Of a stretch of DNA of 63,278 bases, positions 1-9,358 are shown piece by piece. The translations under genes were made by a program, and so were the position numbers. Location: positions 1 through 63,278 of the forward strand of contig VXLJ01000037.1 in the NCBI GenBank assembly GCA_009841635.1. Direction: 5' to 3'. This stretch comes from Gammaproteobacteria bacterium (lineage in GTDB: Bacteria > Pseudomonadota > Gammaproteobacteria > Pseudomonadales > Azotimanducaceae). The notes below the pieces were generated by a model. It did not search any database. It saw nothing but the letters and a program-made list of their open reading frames with translations, and was not told the DNA's origin. Each line of letters begins with the position of its first letter. Position 1 is the first letter of the stretch.

Positions 1-95
1 AGCAGCAATATCTGCATTAGGAACAGAATATACGATAGTATGTTTTCAAAGTATGTAGTAACCCTGAGAATTAATAATTAATCTATCTGTCGTTA

Positions 96-881
96 TCACA
101 TAAGATCTGAATTTAACCTTTGGTCTGCAAACTGAAAGTACTCTTTGACGATTTCAAAACCCAGGTACTTTCGGGAACATAACTTTGCTACGACGGCCAC
201 TTGACCGGATCCGATAAAGGGATCCAAGACCAAATCATTTTCTTTCGAAGCGTACTCTATGATTTTCTTTACCAATTCAGAAGGTAGTTTAGTCGGTGTT
301 TTGAATTCACCGGTCCAGTACTCTCGTTTGATTTCCCATACGTCCTCCATGTCCCGATAGCGCTTGCTTCGACCCTCCGCAGTTCGTTCGTCTGGCTTGA
401 ATCGGGCATTGGCATAAAAGTTTCGTACCGAATCGTCTTTGGCGACGAACAGGCAGTGATAGTGCGACGTGACAAACTTTCGTTTGGTTGCAACGCCAAA
501 CTGGTATTTCCAAATGATGTGATTGATCGTCTCAAATCCAATGTCATCCAATGCGATGAGGATGTCCTTGAGATTGTTCCAACCTGAAAATACGAAAGCG
601 GACCCGCTTGGCTTAAGGGTGCGGTGGACTTCCCCTAGCCAGCTTTTTGAAAATGCAAGGTAATCCTCAACGGCGACCTCCTGATAACCCTCAAGCACGC
701 GAGCGGCCGTGCGGTTGTAGTTTGGCCGCTTTGCCTTGAATTCGATACCAAAGGGTGGATCGGTAATAACGAGATCGACAATCTCATCAGGGAGTTTCTG
801 CATCCCAGCGATGCAATCTTCATTGAAGATGACGTTGGTGGGGATTGACTGATCTACTTTGCTACCAGCTTCATTGCTCAT
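96..881 (-). CDS. Beta-class DNA methyltransferase (N6-adenine or N4-cytosine)
   Basis: SAM-dependent DNA methyltransferase of 261 aa. The catalytic motif DPPF (residues 41-44) comes before the SAM-binding motif DPFIGSG (220-226), with a probable target-recognition stretch between them (about 130-200). This IV-TRD-I order defines the beta class. The ATG overlaps the TGA of cca by 4 bp (ATGA), so translation is probably coupled to cca, and it is the last gene seen in the lptD-surA-rsmA-apaH-cca run. No restriction endonuclease is visible, but only 95 bp of AT-rich, apparently non-coding sequence lies downstream inside the window, so a partner could lie outside. An orphan regulatory or maintenance enzyme and half of a type II system are both possible. 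The target sequence cannot be predicted from this alone. Confidence 0.9.
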   Translation of the reverse strand: MSNEAGSKVDQSIPTNVIFNEDCIAGMQKLPDEIVDLVITDPPFGIEFKAKRPNYNRTAARVLEGYQEVAVEDYLAFSKSWLGEVHRTLKPSGSAFVFSGWNNLKDILIALDDIGFETINHIIWKYQFGVATKRKFVTSHYHCLFVAKDDSVRNFYANARFKPDERTAEGRSKRYRDMEDVWEIKREYWTGEFKTPTKLPSELVKKIIEYASKENDLVLDPFIGSGQVAVVAKLCSRKYLGFEIVKEYFQFADQRLNSDLM

Positions 882-1942
882 GAGCGGAGCTCTCGCAAGC
901 GTTCCAAGCGTTTCTTTCGTAACGAGCGTCCGTAATCTGGACCAGGTTGACCATCAATAGTCACGTTTCGAAGCACTTCACGAAGCTGGTATAACGAGGA
1001 CGTATCAATATCAATGACGCATGCGAGTGCTTCGAGAAAGGTTGCAAAACGTGTATCACCGTGCATAGCGCCTGTGTTCTCGAGCAAATCTAGCAATGCG
1101 GTATCGCTTAGCTGTAACACATTGAGAAAAGCTCTACCGTAACGATGGACGTTTAGAGACATGACTAGTGCTTTATTAGGTGCTTTAAGACGAGCAAATA
1201 ACGTCTCAATCGCTCGTTCACTGTGAAGCCAGCCAACTACGGCGAATGCACCTTGCAACGTGACTTTTCTTTCTCGATGTTGATCTGCAAGCGCATTCAA
1301 ATCCAGCTCTTTGAACCACGCTGCGCCTAATTCAGCTGCCTGACATACCTCATAAAAACGATATGGCGCTACCCCTTGTAGTGCTTTGACCCATTCATTC
1401 CACACGCGCTCAGCCGAGAGTTCCGAAAGCTGTTCTGCCATCGAGCGCATGAGTGCAACAGTGGTTTCATGCACTGTGAAATCAGGCAGTGTCGCGGCAA
1501 ATCTTGCTACCCGATAGCACCGTAACGGATCTTCATTGAACGCTTTAGAGACATGGCGAAGAATCTTGGCCCGAAGATCGGCTTGACCACCGAATGGATC
1601 GATGATCTCATGAGTTTCAGATTTCGCGAGCGCGTTTATGGTTAAATCGCGACGACCAAGGTCTTCCTCAAGCGTAACGCGGATCCCAGTGGCAAACGTA
1701 AAACCACCATGACCCGGTCCAACTTTGGTTTCAGTCCGTGCGAGTGCGTATTCCTCATGAGTTTCTGGATGTAGGAACACTGGATAGGCCTTGCCGACTT
1801 GTAGAAAACCTGCTTCCAGCATGGCTTCGGCTGTGGTCCCGGTGACCACCCAATCTCGTTCTTTAATCGGGATACCGAGCAATTCATCCCGAACCGCGCC
1901 ACCAACTAAAAAACGCGTGCCTGGAATGGTTACTGAAGGCAA
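878..1942 (-). CDS. cca: CCA-adding tRNA nucleotidyltransferase
   Basis: Adds or repairs the 3' CCA end of tRNAs in the cytoplasm, using CTP and ATP. This is a class II nucleotidyltransferase of the polymerase beta superfamily. The GGAVRD motif is at residues 14-19, the RRDLTINA motif at about 97-104, and the RVARFAA helix at about 144-150. At 354 aa it is shorter than E. coli Cca (about 412 aa with an HD domain), so the C-terminal phosphohydrolase part is reduced or missing. The start is TTG (1942), inside the last codons of apaH (13 bp overlap); no ATG lies between it and the GGAVRD motif. Oddity: the first carboxylate of the usual metal-binding DxD is Glu28 (E-R-D), a conservative change. 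Confidence 0.93.
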   Translation of the reverse strand: MPSVTIPGTRFLVGGAVRDELLGIPIKERDWVVTGTTAEAMLEAGFLQVGKAYPVFLHPETHEEYALARTETKVGPGHGGFTFATGIRVTLEEDLGRRDLTINALAKSETHEIIDPFGGQADLRAKILRHVSKAFNEDPLRCYRVARFAATLPDFTVHETTVALMRSMAEQLSELSAERVWNEWVKALQGVAPYRFYEVCQAAELGAAWFKELDLNALADQHRERKVTLQGAFAVVGWLHSERAIETLFARLKAPNKALVMSLNVHRYGRAFLNVLQLSDTALLDLLENTGAMHGDTRFATFLEALACVIDIDTSSLYQLREVLRNVTIDGQPGPDYGRSLRKKRLERLRELRS

Positions 1943-2748
1943 TTCACCTTACCGTCTAGCCACTGAAAACGACAACCATCCTCCAGACGGGCGGCCGTTA
2001 AGCCTCGCCCCCAGACGCAACCGGTGTCGGTTGCAACATATCCTGCATTGGGCACCTCACCTTCCAGGGCAGCCCAATGACCGAAAACGATCGTCTCCGC
2101 TCGTGGCAGTGTATATTCAAACCAGCCTTTGAACCCTGGCGGTGCTGTGTCTAAGGTGGTCTTGTGCGCGAACTCAAGCTGACCATCCGCAGCAATGAAG
2201 CGCATCCGGGTCAAATAGTTGGTAATGATGCGCCAACGGTCCATACCTTCAAGAGAGTCATCCCAGACGGCTGGATATTTCCCATACATGCGTTCGAAAT
2301 AATCGACGTAACGTGGGCCAGCAATCACGTCCTCCACTTCCTGCGCGTAGGCGAACGCTTGTGGCACGGTCCAAATATGTGGAATCCCAGCGTGAACCAT
2401 GACCCAGGCTTCATGTTGGCTAAGCAGCGGCAGCGAGCGCAACCAGTGCGCTAGTTCCTCGCATCGTGCCGACTCAAGCACATCTTGAAATGTGTCGCCG
2501 TGTTGCAATGACTTGCCACCGAAGACGATGGCGAGCATGTGTAAATCATGATTGCCTAAGACGGTCGTAGCGCGAGGTCCAAGAGCTTTTACAAAGCTCA
2601 AAGTTTCGAGGTTTTGCGGTCCGCGATTGACTAAGTCACCGACAAACCACAGACGATCAACGCTTGCGTCGTAGGGGATACCGGCCAGTAGCTCTCGCAA
2701 CGGCTCGTAGCAGCCCTGCACATCGCCAATCGCATACGTGAAGCTCAT
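1930..2748 (-). CDS. apaH: Symmetrical bis(5'-nucleosyl)-tetraphosphatase
   Basis: Hydrolyses diadenosine tetraphosphate to two ADP. Members of this family can also remove Np4 caps from RNA. The metallophosphatase motifs are GDVQG (8-12), GDLVNRG (37-43) and GNHD (65-68), followed by a later HAG metal-ligand motif. The length of 272 aa is close to the E. coli enzyme (about 280). The ATG overlaps the rsmA stop (ATGA) and the 3' end overlaps the cca TTG start, so rsmA, apaH and cca are probably read as one coupled message. apaG, which normally sits between rsmA and apaH, is absent here. Confidence 0.95.
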   Translation of the reverse strand: MSFTYAIGDVQGCYEPLRELLAGIPYDASVDRLWFVGDLVNRGPQNLETLSFVKALGPRATTVLGNHDLHMLAIVFGGKSLQHGDTFQDVLESARCEELAHWLRSLPLLSQHEAWVMVHAGIPHIWTVPQAFAYAQEVEDVIAGPRYVDYFERMYGKYPAVWDDSLEGMDRWRIITNYLTRMRFIAADGQLEFAHKTTLDTAPPGFKGWFEYTLPRAETIVFGHWAALEGEVPNAGYVATDTGCVWGRGLTAARLEDGCRFQWLDGKVNCLQ

Positions 2749-3491
2749 TGTTGGTATACGTGATTAGCGATGTTGACGTAATCTCGCACGCTTATATGGT
2801 CTGCGCGCATGCGCGAATCCAAATCCAACGAGTCCCAAGCTATCCGAAACTCTCGTAGGCTGTTTTCGAGAGTCTTACGTCGTTGCGAGAATGCAGTTTT
2901 GACGATATTTTTGAATAGTTCGGTGTCGGCGGCTTCAAATTCATTGACGTTTGGACGCAGGCGTATGAACATAGATTCAACCTTTGGTACGGGATGAAAG
3001 GATTCTGCTACCACCGGGAACAAGGCTTCAACGTGATAGCGATATTGGACGATGACAGACAAGCGACCCCATGCTTTTTCACCAGGCACGGCAGCTAGTC
3101 GCAACGCAACTTCACGCTGCAACATCAGGTGCATGTCAACTATCGATTCGGCATCGAACATACGCACTAGCAGCGGCGTAGAGATGTTGTACGGGAGATT
3201 GCCGACGATTCTTCGATGGGTGAATTCTTCCAAGCTAACGGTAAGCACATCATGAGTTAGCAGATTTGCTTGTGGGAATCGGTTGGCAAGTTGCGCGCCA
3301 AGGTCTCGATCGATTTCTATGAGGGTGAGCTGTTCAGGCGATGCCTCGACCAAACCTGCGGTTAGAGCACCCCGACCTGGACCAATTTCTACGACTTTGT
3401 CGTCAGCTTGGATCGCTAATGTTGCGTGAATGCGCTCGACGATGTCTCGATCGACTAGAAAATGCTGTCCGAAACGCTTTCTTGCTCTGAT
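2745..3491 (-). CDS. rsmA: 16S rRNA dimethyladenosine transferase, probable AUC start
   Basis: Dimethylates the two adjacent adenosines in the 3' hairpin of 16S rRNA (A1518/A1519 in E. coli numbering). Reading beyond the first canonical start (TTG at 3353) recovers the family N-terminus: the ARKRFGQ motif, then the SAM-binding EIGPGRGALT, the acidic loop IEID and the catalytic NLPYN. The open frame runs up to an in-frame TAA at 3540-3542, yet holds no ATG, GTG or TTG upstream of 3353. Starting at 3353 would delete the SAM motif. The best start is ATC at 3491, with AGGA eight bases upstream, giving 248 aa (the family is about 250-275). An ATT at 3521 is the other option. The gene overlaps the end of surA by 37 bp. 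A sequencing frameshift remains possible but is not needed to explain the frame. Confidence 0.85.
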   Translation of the reverse strand: MRARKRFGQHFLVDRDIVERIHATLAIQADDKVVEIGPGRGALTAGLVEASPEQLTLIEIDRDLGAQLANRFPQANLLTHDVLTVSLEEFTHRRIVGNLPYNISTPLLVRMFDAESIVDMHLMLQREVALRLAAVPGEKAWGRLSVIVQYRYHVEALFPVVAESFHPVPKVESMFIRLRPNVNEFEAADTELFKNIVKTAFSQRRKTLENSLREFRIAWDSLDLDSRMRADHISVRDYVNIANHVYQQ

Positions 3492-4792
3492 GCCGACTTT
3501 CCTGCCACGACTTGTACAAATGCTTCGTCGCGAACTTCTTTAATCCAACCTTGCAGCAACTCGTCGAAGCGACGCTCGTAAATCGCCCGTAACGCCAATT
3601 CGTTTAAGGCATCCTCACTTAAATCGTCAATGCGTCGTTCTTGGACCTCAAGCACATGCCAACCGTATTCGGTCTCGAACGGCTCGGTAACGACGCCGAT
3701 TTCAGCTTCGGCCATGGCGGTCTGAAATTCAGCGACGAAGTTTTCACCGCTGTTCCAACCTAAATCGCCACCTGCTAACGCGGACGAGGGATCGTCCGAA
3801 TACTGCTCGGCCAATTCGGCGAATTCATCGCCTTCATCCAAGCGGCGCTTGATGTCATGGATCAACTCTTCAACCTCTTCGTCAGTGCGAATCGCCGAAG
3901 GTGACACTAGGATATGACGCACTAAGGAACTCTCGCCCGTGGTGGTGGATGCGCCGCGCTTTTCGAGTAGCTGCACGATGTGAATGCCGAGCGAGTTTTG
4001 AATTGGTTCAGCGACGTCGCCGACTTCCATTTCGAGAATCTGGTCGCTAAACAAACTTGGTATCTGCGACGCTTTGCGCCAACCCAGATCACCACCTTCT
4101 AGAGCGGTATTTGATGCAGAGTAATTCACGGCCAGGCCTGACAGATCCGAACCCTCGCGCAATTGCGAAACGAGCATTTGGGCGGTGTCCTTCGCGCGTG
4201 CCTCTGCGTCGCCACCGGCATTAGAGTCAATTTCTAACAAGATGTGACCAATGCGATACTCTTCTGAAGCAAGCTCTTGAAAGTATGGCGATTTCCGGAA
4301 ATCCTCAATATCGCGTTGCGAAACATATAACCGCCGATTGACCATGATTTGCTGCACGCGAGCCAATGTCAATTGCCGCCGGATCTCGCCTAGAAACTGT
4401 TCGTAGGTGACTTCTTCTTGCTCAAGCGCGGCTTGGAGTTGCTCGAGCGTCATGTTTTGCTCGGATGCGTACTGCCTTGCTGTTTGGTTCACTTCCTCAT
4501 CATCAATCACGATGCCACGCCGTTCAGCTTCCTGCAGCTGAATCGACTCGACGATCAAGCGTTCCAAGATTTGATTGATGATGGCGTTTTGATCAGGGAC
4601 CTGCCTTAGTTGCTCTGGGGTTAGCTGCGCCCGGAAGCTATCGAAACGTTCGTTGAGCTCGGAAAGCAATACGACATCGTCATTGACAACAGCAGCGATG
4701 CCGTCAAGACGTTCAACTTCGGCTGATGTCACCCACGGCACTGCCAAGACGAATACGACGAGCGTGCGAAAATGAAGCAGCAAGGATTTCAA
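3455..4792 (-). CDS. surA: Periplasmic peptidyl-prolyl isomerase/chaperone SurA
   Basis: Periplasmic chaperone that escorts outer-membrane beta-barrel proteins, including LptD, to the Bam complex. An N-terminal signal peptide (about residues 1-24, ending near TSA) is followed by the SurA N domain, two parvulin-type rotamase domains (roughly 175-275 and 290-385) and a C-terminal helix. The 445 aa compare with 428 in E. coli. The start is TTG at 4792, 33 bp after lptD; no ATG gives an intact signal peptide. The conserved pairing with lptD fits its role in LptD assembly. The 3' end overlaps rsmA, and pdxA, commonly found between surA and rsmA, is missing. Confidence 0.95.
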   Translation of the reverse strand: MKSLLLHFRTLVVFVLAVPWVTSAEVERLDGIAAVVNDDVVLLSELNERFDSFRAQLTPEQLRQVPDQNAIINQILERLIVESIQLQEAERRGIVIDDEEVNQTARQYASEQNMTLEQLQAALEQEEVTYEQFLGEIRRQLTLARVQQIMVNRRLYVSQRDIEDFRKSPYFQELASEEYRIGHILLEIDSNAGGDAEARAKDTAQMLVSQLREGSDLSGLAVNYSASNTALEGGDLGWRKASQIPSLFSDQILEMEVGDVAEPIQNSLGIHIVQLLEKRGASTTTGESSLVRHILVSPSAIRTDEEVEELIHDIKRRLDEGDEFAELAEQYSDDPSSALAGGDLGWNSGENFVAEFQTAMAEAEIGVVTEPFETEYGWHVLEVQERRIDDLSEDALNELALRAIYERRFDELLQGWIKEVRDEAFVQVVAGKSASEQESVSDSIF

Positions 4793-4825
4793 CTTTGCAA
4801 CAACCTGTGATTTAAAAAAGAGAGC

Positions 4826-7021
4826 TTAACGAAAGCCAAAGCGTTTGCGCTCGACAAGCGATTCTATGCGATTGCGTCCAATCGCGCCGAGCCCACCAAG
4901 CTGAAAACTCAACATAACACGGTTATCCAGGTCGATGCGATACTGCCCTAGATCGTAATCCCAATCGATTGCGCGTTGCACAAACAACATCGTGCGATAA
5001 CAGCAACCGGTAAACCCTAAACCTAAATGGGTATCGGTTATTTCTTTGCTTTCTGGATTAAAACCGTATGCGCCGATCATTTCCCAGCGTGCGGACATCG
5101 GCCAACGGAACCCGACTTCGGCTTGATGCATGAAATCTCGTGAGCGTTTGCCAATGGATGCATAGACCGCTTTAGTGGCGGTAGGTTCATAGAGAAGCAA
5201 GGTGGCGAATTCGTTGGCGTCCGGTGCTTCTTCGCTTCGGAACTGGCGGTGTGCGATGGTCAATCCGCGCGTGGTTTGCACGCCTAGGGACGCGGCCCAC
5301 CCTCGGTCCCTCTCCCCGTGACCTTGAATCCCGTCGAAGTGAACGACCCGAGCGAATTCTGATTTGACCTTGTGAGAAGGCTGGGTTCTCGACGTGCTGG
5401 CAAAGCGAAAGCCAGTCGACAAGCGGTGTTCGCCTGGAATGTTGTCCAAGCCGCTAATCCGATTTTCGCCAAAAATGTGTGGAGTTTGAAGCACTCGTTC
5501 TGCTTGATCAAAAGGTGTTGTTAACGGCGCATCTGTGAATGTGCGATCGATGTAGAACAGTCGCGGCTCAATGGTCAGCCGTTGCGAAGACGTGAACTTG
5601 TCGAAGTATGTGCCGGCGGCGATATGAAACGTGTCGATAGCCCGCGTATGGGTACGCGAAATATCGCCGTCATCGATGTCGAACCGTGTCGACGCTCGCG
5701 CTAGACCGATACCGAGGTCACCCCAAGCAGCCCGCAAGTCGGTCTGAATCGCCTGTTCCACATGATGCCGGTGCGACTTTAACGCTGGGTCGCGATAGCT
5801 CGCGAAGTTGACGTTGGTGGTTGCACTAAATGCGCGCCACCGCGGGTGCCAACGCATGTCAAATTCTGGAAAGCGCTCACCCAACAAGCGATCAGCTGAG
5901 GTGGAATTGAAGCGTTGGCTCGTAAGTGCAAGGTCCCAATCTCTGGAGGTATGGCGCAAGGCAGCTGTGTTGTTGGTGGCATATTGGGGTTGCGTCAGCG
6001 AATCGAACTCAAAATCATGCTGGTAAGCGAAATCGCTCGTTTGCGTGAAGTCAATCTCTGTGTCGATATGGCGCCACTGCCGTTGGTGATTTACTAAGAC
6101 GCGCCAGCGCTCAGGGTCGATGGTGGCTTCTGGCACGTCGTCAAAACGTCTGTCCTCCGGCAACCAATCCACCATCGCCGTGATGGTTGGCAACTTAGCC
6201 TGAGCGCGAAGTTGCAAGCCATTTTTAAGTAAATAGCGGGGTGAGAGCTCAAGCTCATTTTTTGCACCGAAGAAGGTGAATGGTTGTGAGATGATGAGAC
6301 CATTGTCTGAGCGGTATGACACACGGGTTGTTGAAAGGCCGTCGGTCTCGGTGGGAGGCTTGAAGGCAAAAAACGGCAAGTAGAACACAGGCAGTTTGCC
6401 CACATAGAAGGCGACGCCGCGCACGGTCACCCAATCCGATTCGCGGTTGATTTTGATACGCTTGATTCGAAAACCCCACCGTTCGTAACGGGGGTCACAA
6501 CCACTGAGCTTGAGCCTGGATGCCAAAAATTTCGTGTTGTCAGCTTCCAAGCTTTCAAGCGATGCTTGCAACGGGAAGTCGAATAGAACCAGCGAAAAGT
6601 CTTGCAGTTTCGCCGATTGTTTAGTTGATTCGAGATCGATCGTCGCTGATTCGATTCCCAGCGCGGCTAAATCGTGATACAGGGCGAGTCCTTCGTCGAA
6701 TTGCAAAGGACCTTCTTCAAGCCATTCGAGCGACGGTGCGGTCAATAGGAGATCGTCTCGTTGTACTTTGACATTCCCGGTGAAGAAACGACCACCTGTC
6801 GCAGTCTCACGATAAGCGTCGCTACGGACTACCGATTTGCCTTTTGGATCCGTTGTCGGGACAAAGCGAGGTGCTGCAAGTGGCGTGAATTGGGTGGGGC
6901 AAGTTGCATGAGCAGGACTAGGTTGCCAGTATTCCGCCGTAAAATCACTGGCAGTCGCATGGTGGCTCCAACTTAAACAAAAACACAGTAAAACGCCACC
7001 TATTACGCCATACTGCGTCAT
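4826..7021 (-). CDS. lptD: LPS-assembly outer-membrane protein LptD
   Basis: Outer-membrane barrel that inserts lipopolysaccharide into the outer leaflet together with LptE. The ATG at 7021 was chosen because a signal peptide follows directly (hydrophobic residues about 5-17); an upstream start at 7117 would bury it behind 32 polar residues. The 731 aa are slightly shorter than E. coli LptD (784). An OstA/LptA-like N-terminal domain precedes the large C-terminal barrel. Four cysteines match the family pattern: one near residue 41, one in an SGCDPR motif near 174 and an adjacent CC pair close to the C-terminus, consistent with the two inter-domain disulfides. Its start codon interlocks with that of divergent amgK within CATG (7019-7022). 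Confidence 0.94.
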   Translation of the reverse strand: MTQYGVIGGVLLCFCLSWSHHATASDFTAEYWQPSPAHATCPTQFTPLAAPRFVPTTDPKGKSVVRSDAYRETATGGRFFTGNVKVQRDDLLLTAPSLEWLEEGPLQFDEGLALYHDLAALGIESATIDLESTKQSAKLQDFSLVLFDFPLQASLESLEADNTKFLASRLKLSGCDPRYERWGFRIKRIKINRESDWVTVRGVAFYVGKLPVFYLPFFAFKPPTETDGLSTTRVSYRSDNGLIISQPFTFFGAKNELELSPRYLLKNGLQLRAQAKLPTITAMVDWLPEDRRFDDVPEATIDPERWRVLVNHQRQWRHIDTEIDFTQTSDFAYQHDFEFDSLTQPQYATNNTAALRHTSRDWDLALTSQRFNSTSADRLLGERFPEFDMRWHPRWRAFSATTNVNFASYRDPALKSHRHHVEQAIQTDLRAAWGDLGIGLARASTRFDIDDGDISRTHTRAIDTFHIAAGTYFDKFTSSQRLTIEPRLFYIDRTFTDAPLTTPFDQAERVLQTPHIFGENRISGLDNIPGEHRLSTGFRFASTSRTQPSHKVKSEFARVVHFDGIQGHGERDRGWAASLGVQTTRGLTIAHRQFRSEEAPDANEFATLLLYEPTATKAVYASIGKRSRDFMHQAEVGFRWPMSARWEMIGAYGFNPESKEITDTHLGLGFTGCCYRTMLFVQRAIDWDYDLGQYRIDLDNRVMLSFQLGGLGAIGRNRIESLVERKRFGFR

Positions 7022-8012
7022 GCCTGATGATTCTCTACTCGCCTTGCAAGCGTGGCTCACGACCACGTTGCCGTTCGACAATTTCCAAGTCGATCCGTTG
7101 CAGCCTGAAGCTAGCACGCGACGGTTCTACCGAGTAACGGCTGACACTGGCTCATCATGGATGGCGATACATTCGCCTCCAGAAACTGAGAAAAACGAGC
7201 TGTTCGTTGCGATGGCAGAGATATTTAGTCGTAACCATGTGCCCGTCCCGAAGATTCATGCGTACGAACCGAAACGCGGATTCCTATTGGTGCAGGATTT
7301 TGGTACGGTTGAATTTCTGCACATTTACAACGACCCTGATTCACTTGGCCAGGCAATCGATTTGGCACTCGAAGGACTAATAGCCGTTCAAAGAACGCGC
7401 GATCCGAGCATTGAGGTATACACGCGCGAAAGACTAATCGATGAGTTGGGAATCTTCACGGAATGGGTATGTGGCGAGATGCTTGGCTGCGCCGCGACAC
7501 CGTTGAACGACATAGCTGATGTGCTAACTTCGGAAATAGACAGTCACCCCAAGGTCACTGTACATCGTGACTATCACAGTCGCAACCTACTCTTGCATGG
7601 CGAGCATCTTGGGATTGTAGATTTTCAGGATGCGCTGGTGGGATCTTGCGTTTACGACATCGCGTCATTGTTGTACGACTGTTATTTTGAACATAACAAT
7701 AAGCACATCGATACCTGGATCGACGCTTATCGAGACAAGATAGGGGGTATCAGCTTGCCTCTGATTGAACCTAGATCTAAGTTCGTTCGTGCCATGGAGA
7801 TTACGGCGATGCAACGCATGATGAAGGCGATTGGTATTTTTTGTCGCTTGTGGTTCAAACAGCGCAAAGGTACCCACCTTGCTTATGCGATGCCTGTGCT
7901 AGGTCGGGTCATAACCATTGCGAACCGCAATGAATTCACCACGCTTGCGAATTGGCTTGAGCAAACAGTTGGTCCTCGTCTGCAACAAGCATTGGCGCGC
8001 TTGACTCCATGA
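7020..8012 (+). CDS. amgK: N-acetylmuramate/N-acetylglucosamine anomeric kinase
   Basis: Phosphorylates the anomeric carbon of MurNAc (and GlcNAc) in the Pseudomonas-type peptidoglycan recycling route. It belongs to the aminoglycoside phosphotransferase fold: the catalytic loop HRDYHSRN is at 182-189 and the metal-binding DFQDA at 201-205. Its product is the substrate of the next gene, murU, which it overlaps by ATGA. The ATG at 7020 overlaps the lptD start on the other strand, so its promoter must lie inside lptD. No clear Shine-Dalgarno precedes it. The 330 aa length is normal. Confidence 0.92.
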   Translation: MPDDSLLALQAWLTTTLPFDNFQVDPLQPEASTRRFYRVTADTGSSWMAIHSPPETEKNELFVAMAEIFSRNHVPVPKIHAYEPKRGFLLVQDFGTVEFLHIYNDPDSLGQAIDLALEGLIAVQRTRDPSIEVYTRERLIDELGIFTEWVCGEMLGCAATPLNDIADVLTSEIDSHPKVTVHRDYHSRNLLLHGEHLGIVDFQDALVGSCVYDIASLLYDCYFEHNNKHIDTWIDAYRDKIGGISLPLIEPRSKFVRAMEITAMQRMMKAIGIFCRLWFKQRKGTHLAYAMPVLGRVITIANRNEFTTLANWLEQTVGPRLQQALARLTP

Positions 8013-8674
8013 AAGCGATGATTTTGGCGGCGGGTCGCGGCACGCGTTTACGGCCATTGACCGAAAAAATCCCCAAACCGATGATTCCGATCTCGAGCGA
8101 ACCTTTAATCGTGCATCAGTTGCGTTGGTTGAAACGTGCCGGCATTGTCGACGTGGTGATCAATCTGCACCACTTCGCTGACCAAATTCGTGGACATTTG
8201 GGGAGCGGTAGACAGTTTGGCGTGCGCATCTCCTATAGCGAAGAAGAGGCATTGCTAGAGACCGGTGGAGGCATCGTCAATGCTTTGGAGCTACTTGGCG
8301 ATGAGGAGTTCGTGGTCCTGAATGGCGATATTTGGACCGCCTATCGCTTCCAACGTACCGTTCAAGATTTAGCCGCAACCATGCATTTGATTCTGGTGCC
8401 AAAACCGCCGCATCGCGACCACGGCGACTTCGCGCTAGCGGGTGTACATGCGCTACGTCATGAAGACCCGCTCGAGCGCCCGTACGTATACAGCGGCATT
8501 GCGTTTGTCAAGCCAGAGGTATTGCGCGACGAACCGCTCCGCGCCTTTTCGTTGAACGAGGTCATGTTTAGAGAGAGTGCCGCGCGGCGTGTGACTGGTG
8601 AGCTTTTTGATGGCATCTGGCATGACATTGGTACCCATGAACAGCTAAAAGTCGTTCGCCGACTCATGTTGTGA
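8009..8674 (+). CDS. murU: MurNAc alpha-1-phosphate uridylyltransferase
   Basis: Converts MurNAc-1-phosphate plus UTP into UDP-MurNAc, feeding recycled wall sugar into peptidoglycan synthesis and by-passing the fosfomycin-sensitive MurA step. It has a nucleotidyltransferase fold: AAGRGTRLRP at about 7-16, GGGI at 86-89 and the metal-binding NGD at 105-107. The length of 221 aa is typical. It overlaps amgK by ATGA, so the two recycling enzymes should be made together. Confidence 0.93.
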   Translation: MKAMILAAGRGTRLRPLTEKIPKPMIPISSEPLIVHQLRWLKRAGIVDVVINLHHFADQIRGHLGSGRQFGVRISYSEEEALLETGGGIVNALELLGDEEFVVLNGDIWTAYRFQRTVQDLAATMHLILVPKPPHRDHGDFALAGVHALRHEDPLERPYVYSGIAFVKPEVLRDEPLRAFSLNEVMFRESAARRVTGELFDGIWHDIGTHEQLKVVRRLML

Positions 8675-8696
8675 TCGTTTCCCTAAACTTCGCGCC

Positions 8697-9356
8697 GTGA
8701 ACGTCAAGATAGCCCCCTCCATCCTCGCCGCTGACTTCACGCAGCTTGGCGACGAGGTGCAATCCGTGCTGGATGCTGGCGCCGATCTCATCCATTTCGA
8801 CGTTATGGACAATCACTTTGTGCCGAATTTGACATTCGGACCTCCGGTGTTGAAAGCACTGCGAAAACGTTTTCCGGAAACGGCGTTTGATGTTCATTTG
8901 ATGGTTGAACCCGCGGAACGGTTAGTTGAAGAATTCGGCGATGTGGGTGCGTCCATGATCTCGGTGCATCCCGAGACTTGTGAGGACGTGCACGCTACAC
9001 TGGCTAGCGTTCGCGCACGAGGTATCCAAGCTGGCATCGTGCTTAATCCTGATGTCAGCGATGACGTCGTAAGTACCTTATGGGACGAATTGGATTACGT
9101 ACTCGTCATGTCCGTCAAACCAGGTTTTGGCGGTCAAGCCTTTATGCCAGAAGTGTTACCTAAATTAACGCGTCTTCGTGACCGGATACGCAGCGATGCG
9201 CGTGATGTCATGCTTGAAATTGACGGCGGCATAGGTGCCACGACCATACGCCAGGCTGCGCAAGCTGGTGCCGAGGTATTCGTGGCTGGCTCAGCCATCT
9301 TCAATGCAACGGACTACGGTGCGACCATAGCTGAATTACGGTCATTGGCAGCTTAA
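8697..9356 (+). CDS. rpe: Ribulose-phosphate 3-epimerase
   Basis: Interconverts ribulose-5-phosphate and xylulose-5-phosphate in the pentose phosphate pathway. It is a TIM barrel with metal-binding HFDVMD near residue 34, the MSVKPGFGGQ phosphate loop, and EIDGGIG near 177. The length of 219 aa is typical. The GTG start at 8697 places the family N-terminal IAPSILAADF at residue 5. Only 2 bp separate it from gph; rpe-gph-trpE is a familiar gammaproteobacterial order. Confidence 0.96.
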   Translation: MNVKIAPSILAADFTQLGDEVQSVLDAGADLIHFDVMDNHFVPNLTFGPPVLKALRKRFPETAFDVHLMVEPAERLVEEFGDVGASMISVHPETCEDVHATLASVRARGIQAGIVLNPDVSDDVVSTLWDELDYVLVMSVKPGFGGQAFMPEVLPKLTRLRDRIRSDARDVMLEIDGGIGATTIRQAAQAGAEVFVAGSAIFNATDYGATIAELRSLAA

Positions 9357-9358
9357 CG

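Noticed and set aside
3353-3355. TTG at 3353 as the rsmA start
   Set aside because: It removes the SAM-binding motif; the true protein must begin further upstream.
7022-7117. Longer lptD start at 7117
   Set aside because: It would place 32 polar residues before the signal peptide and overlap amgK; the ATG at 7021 is better.
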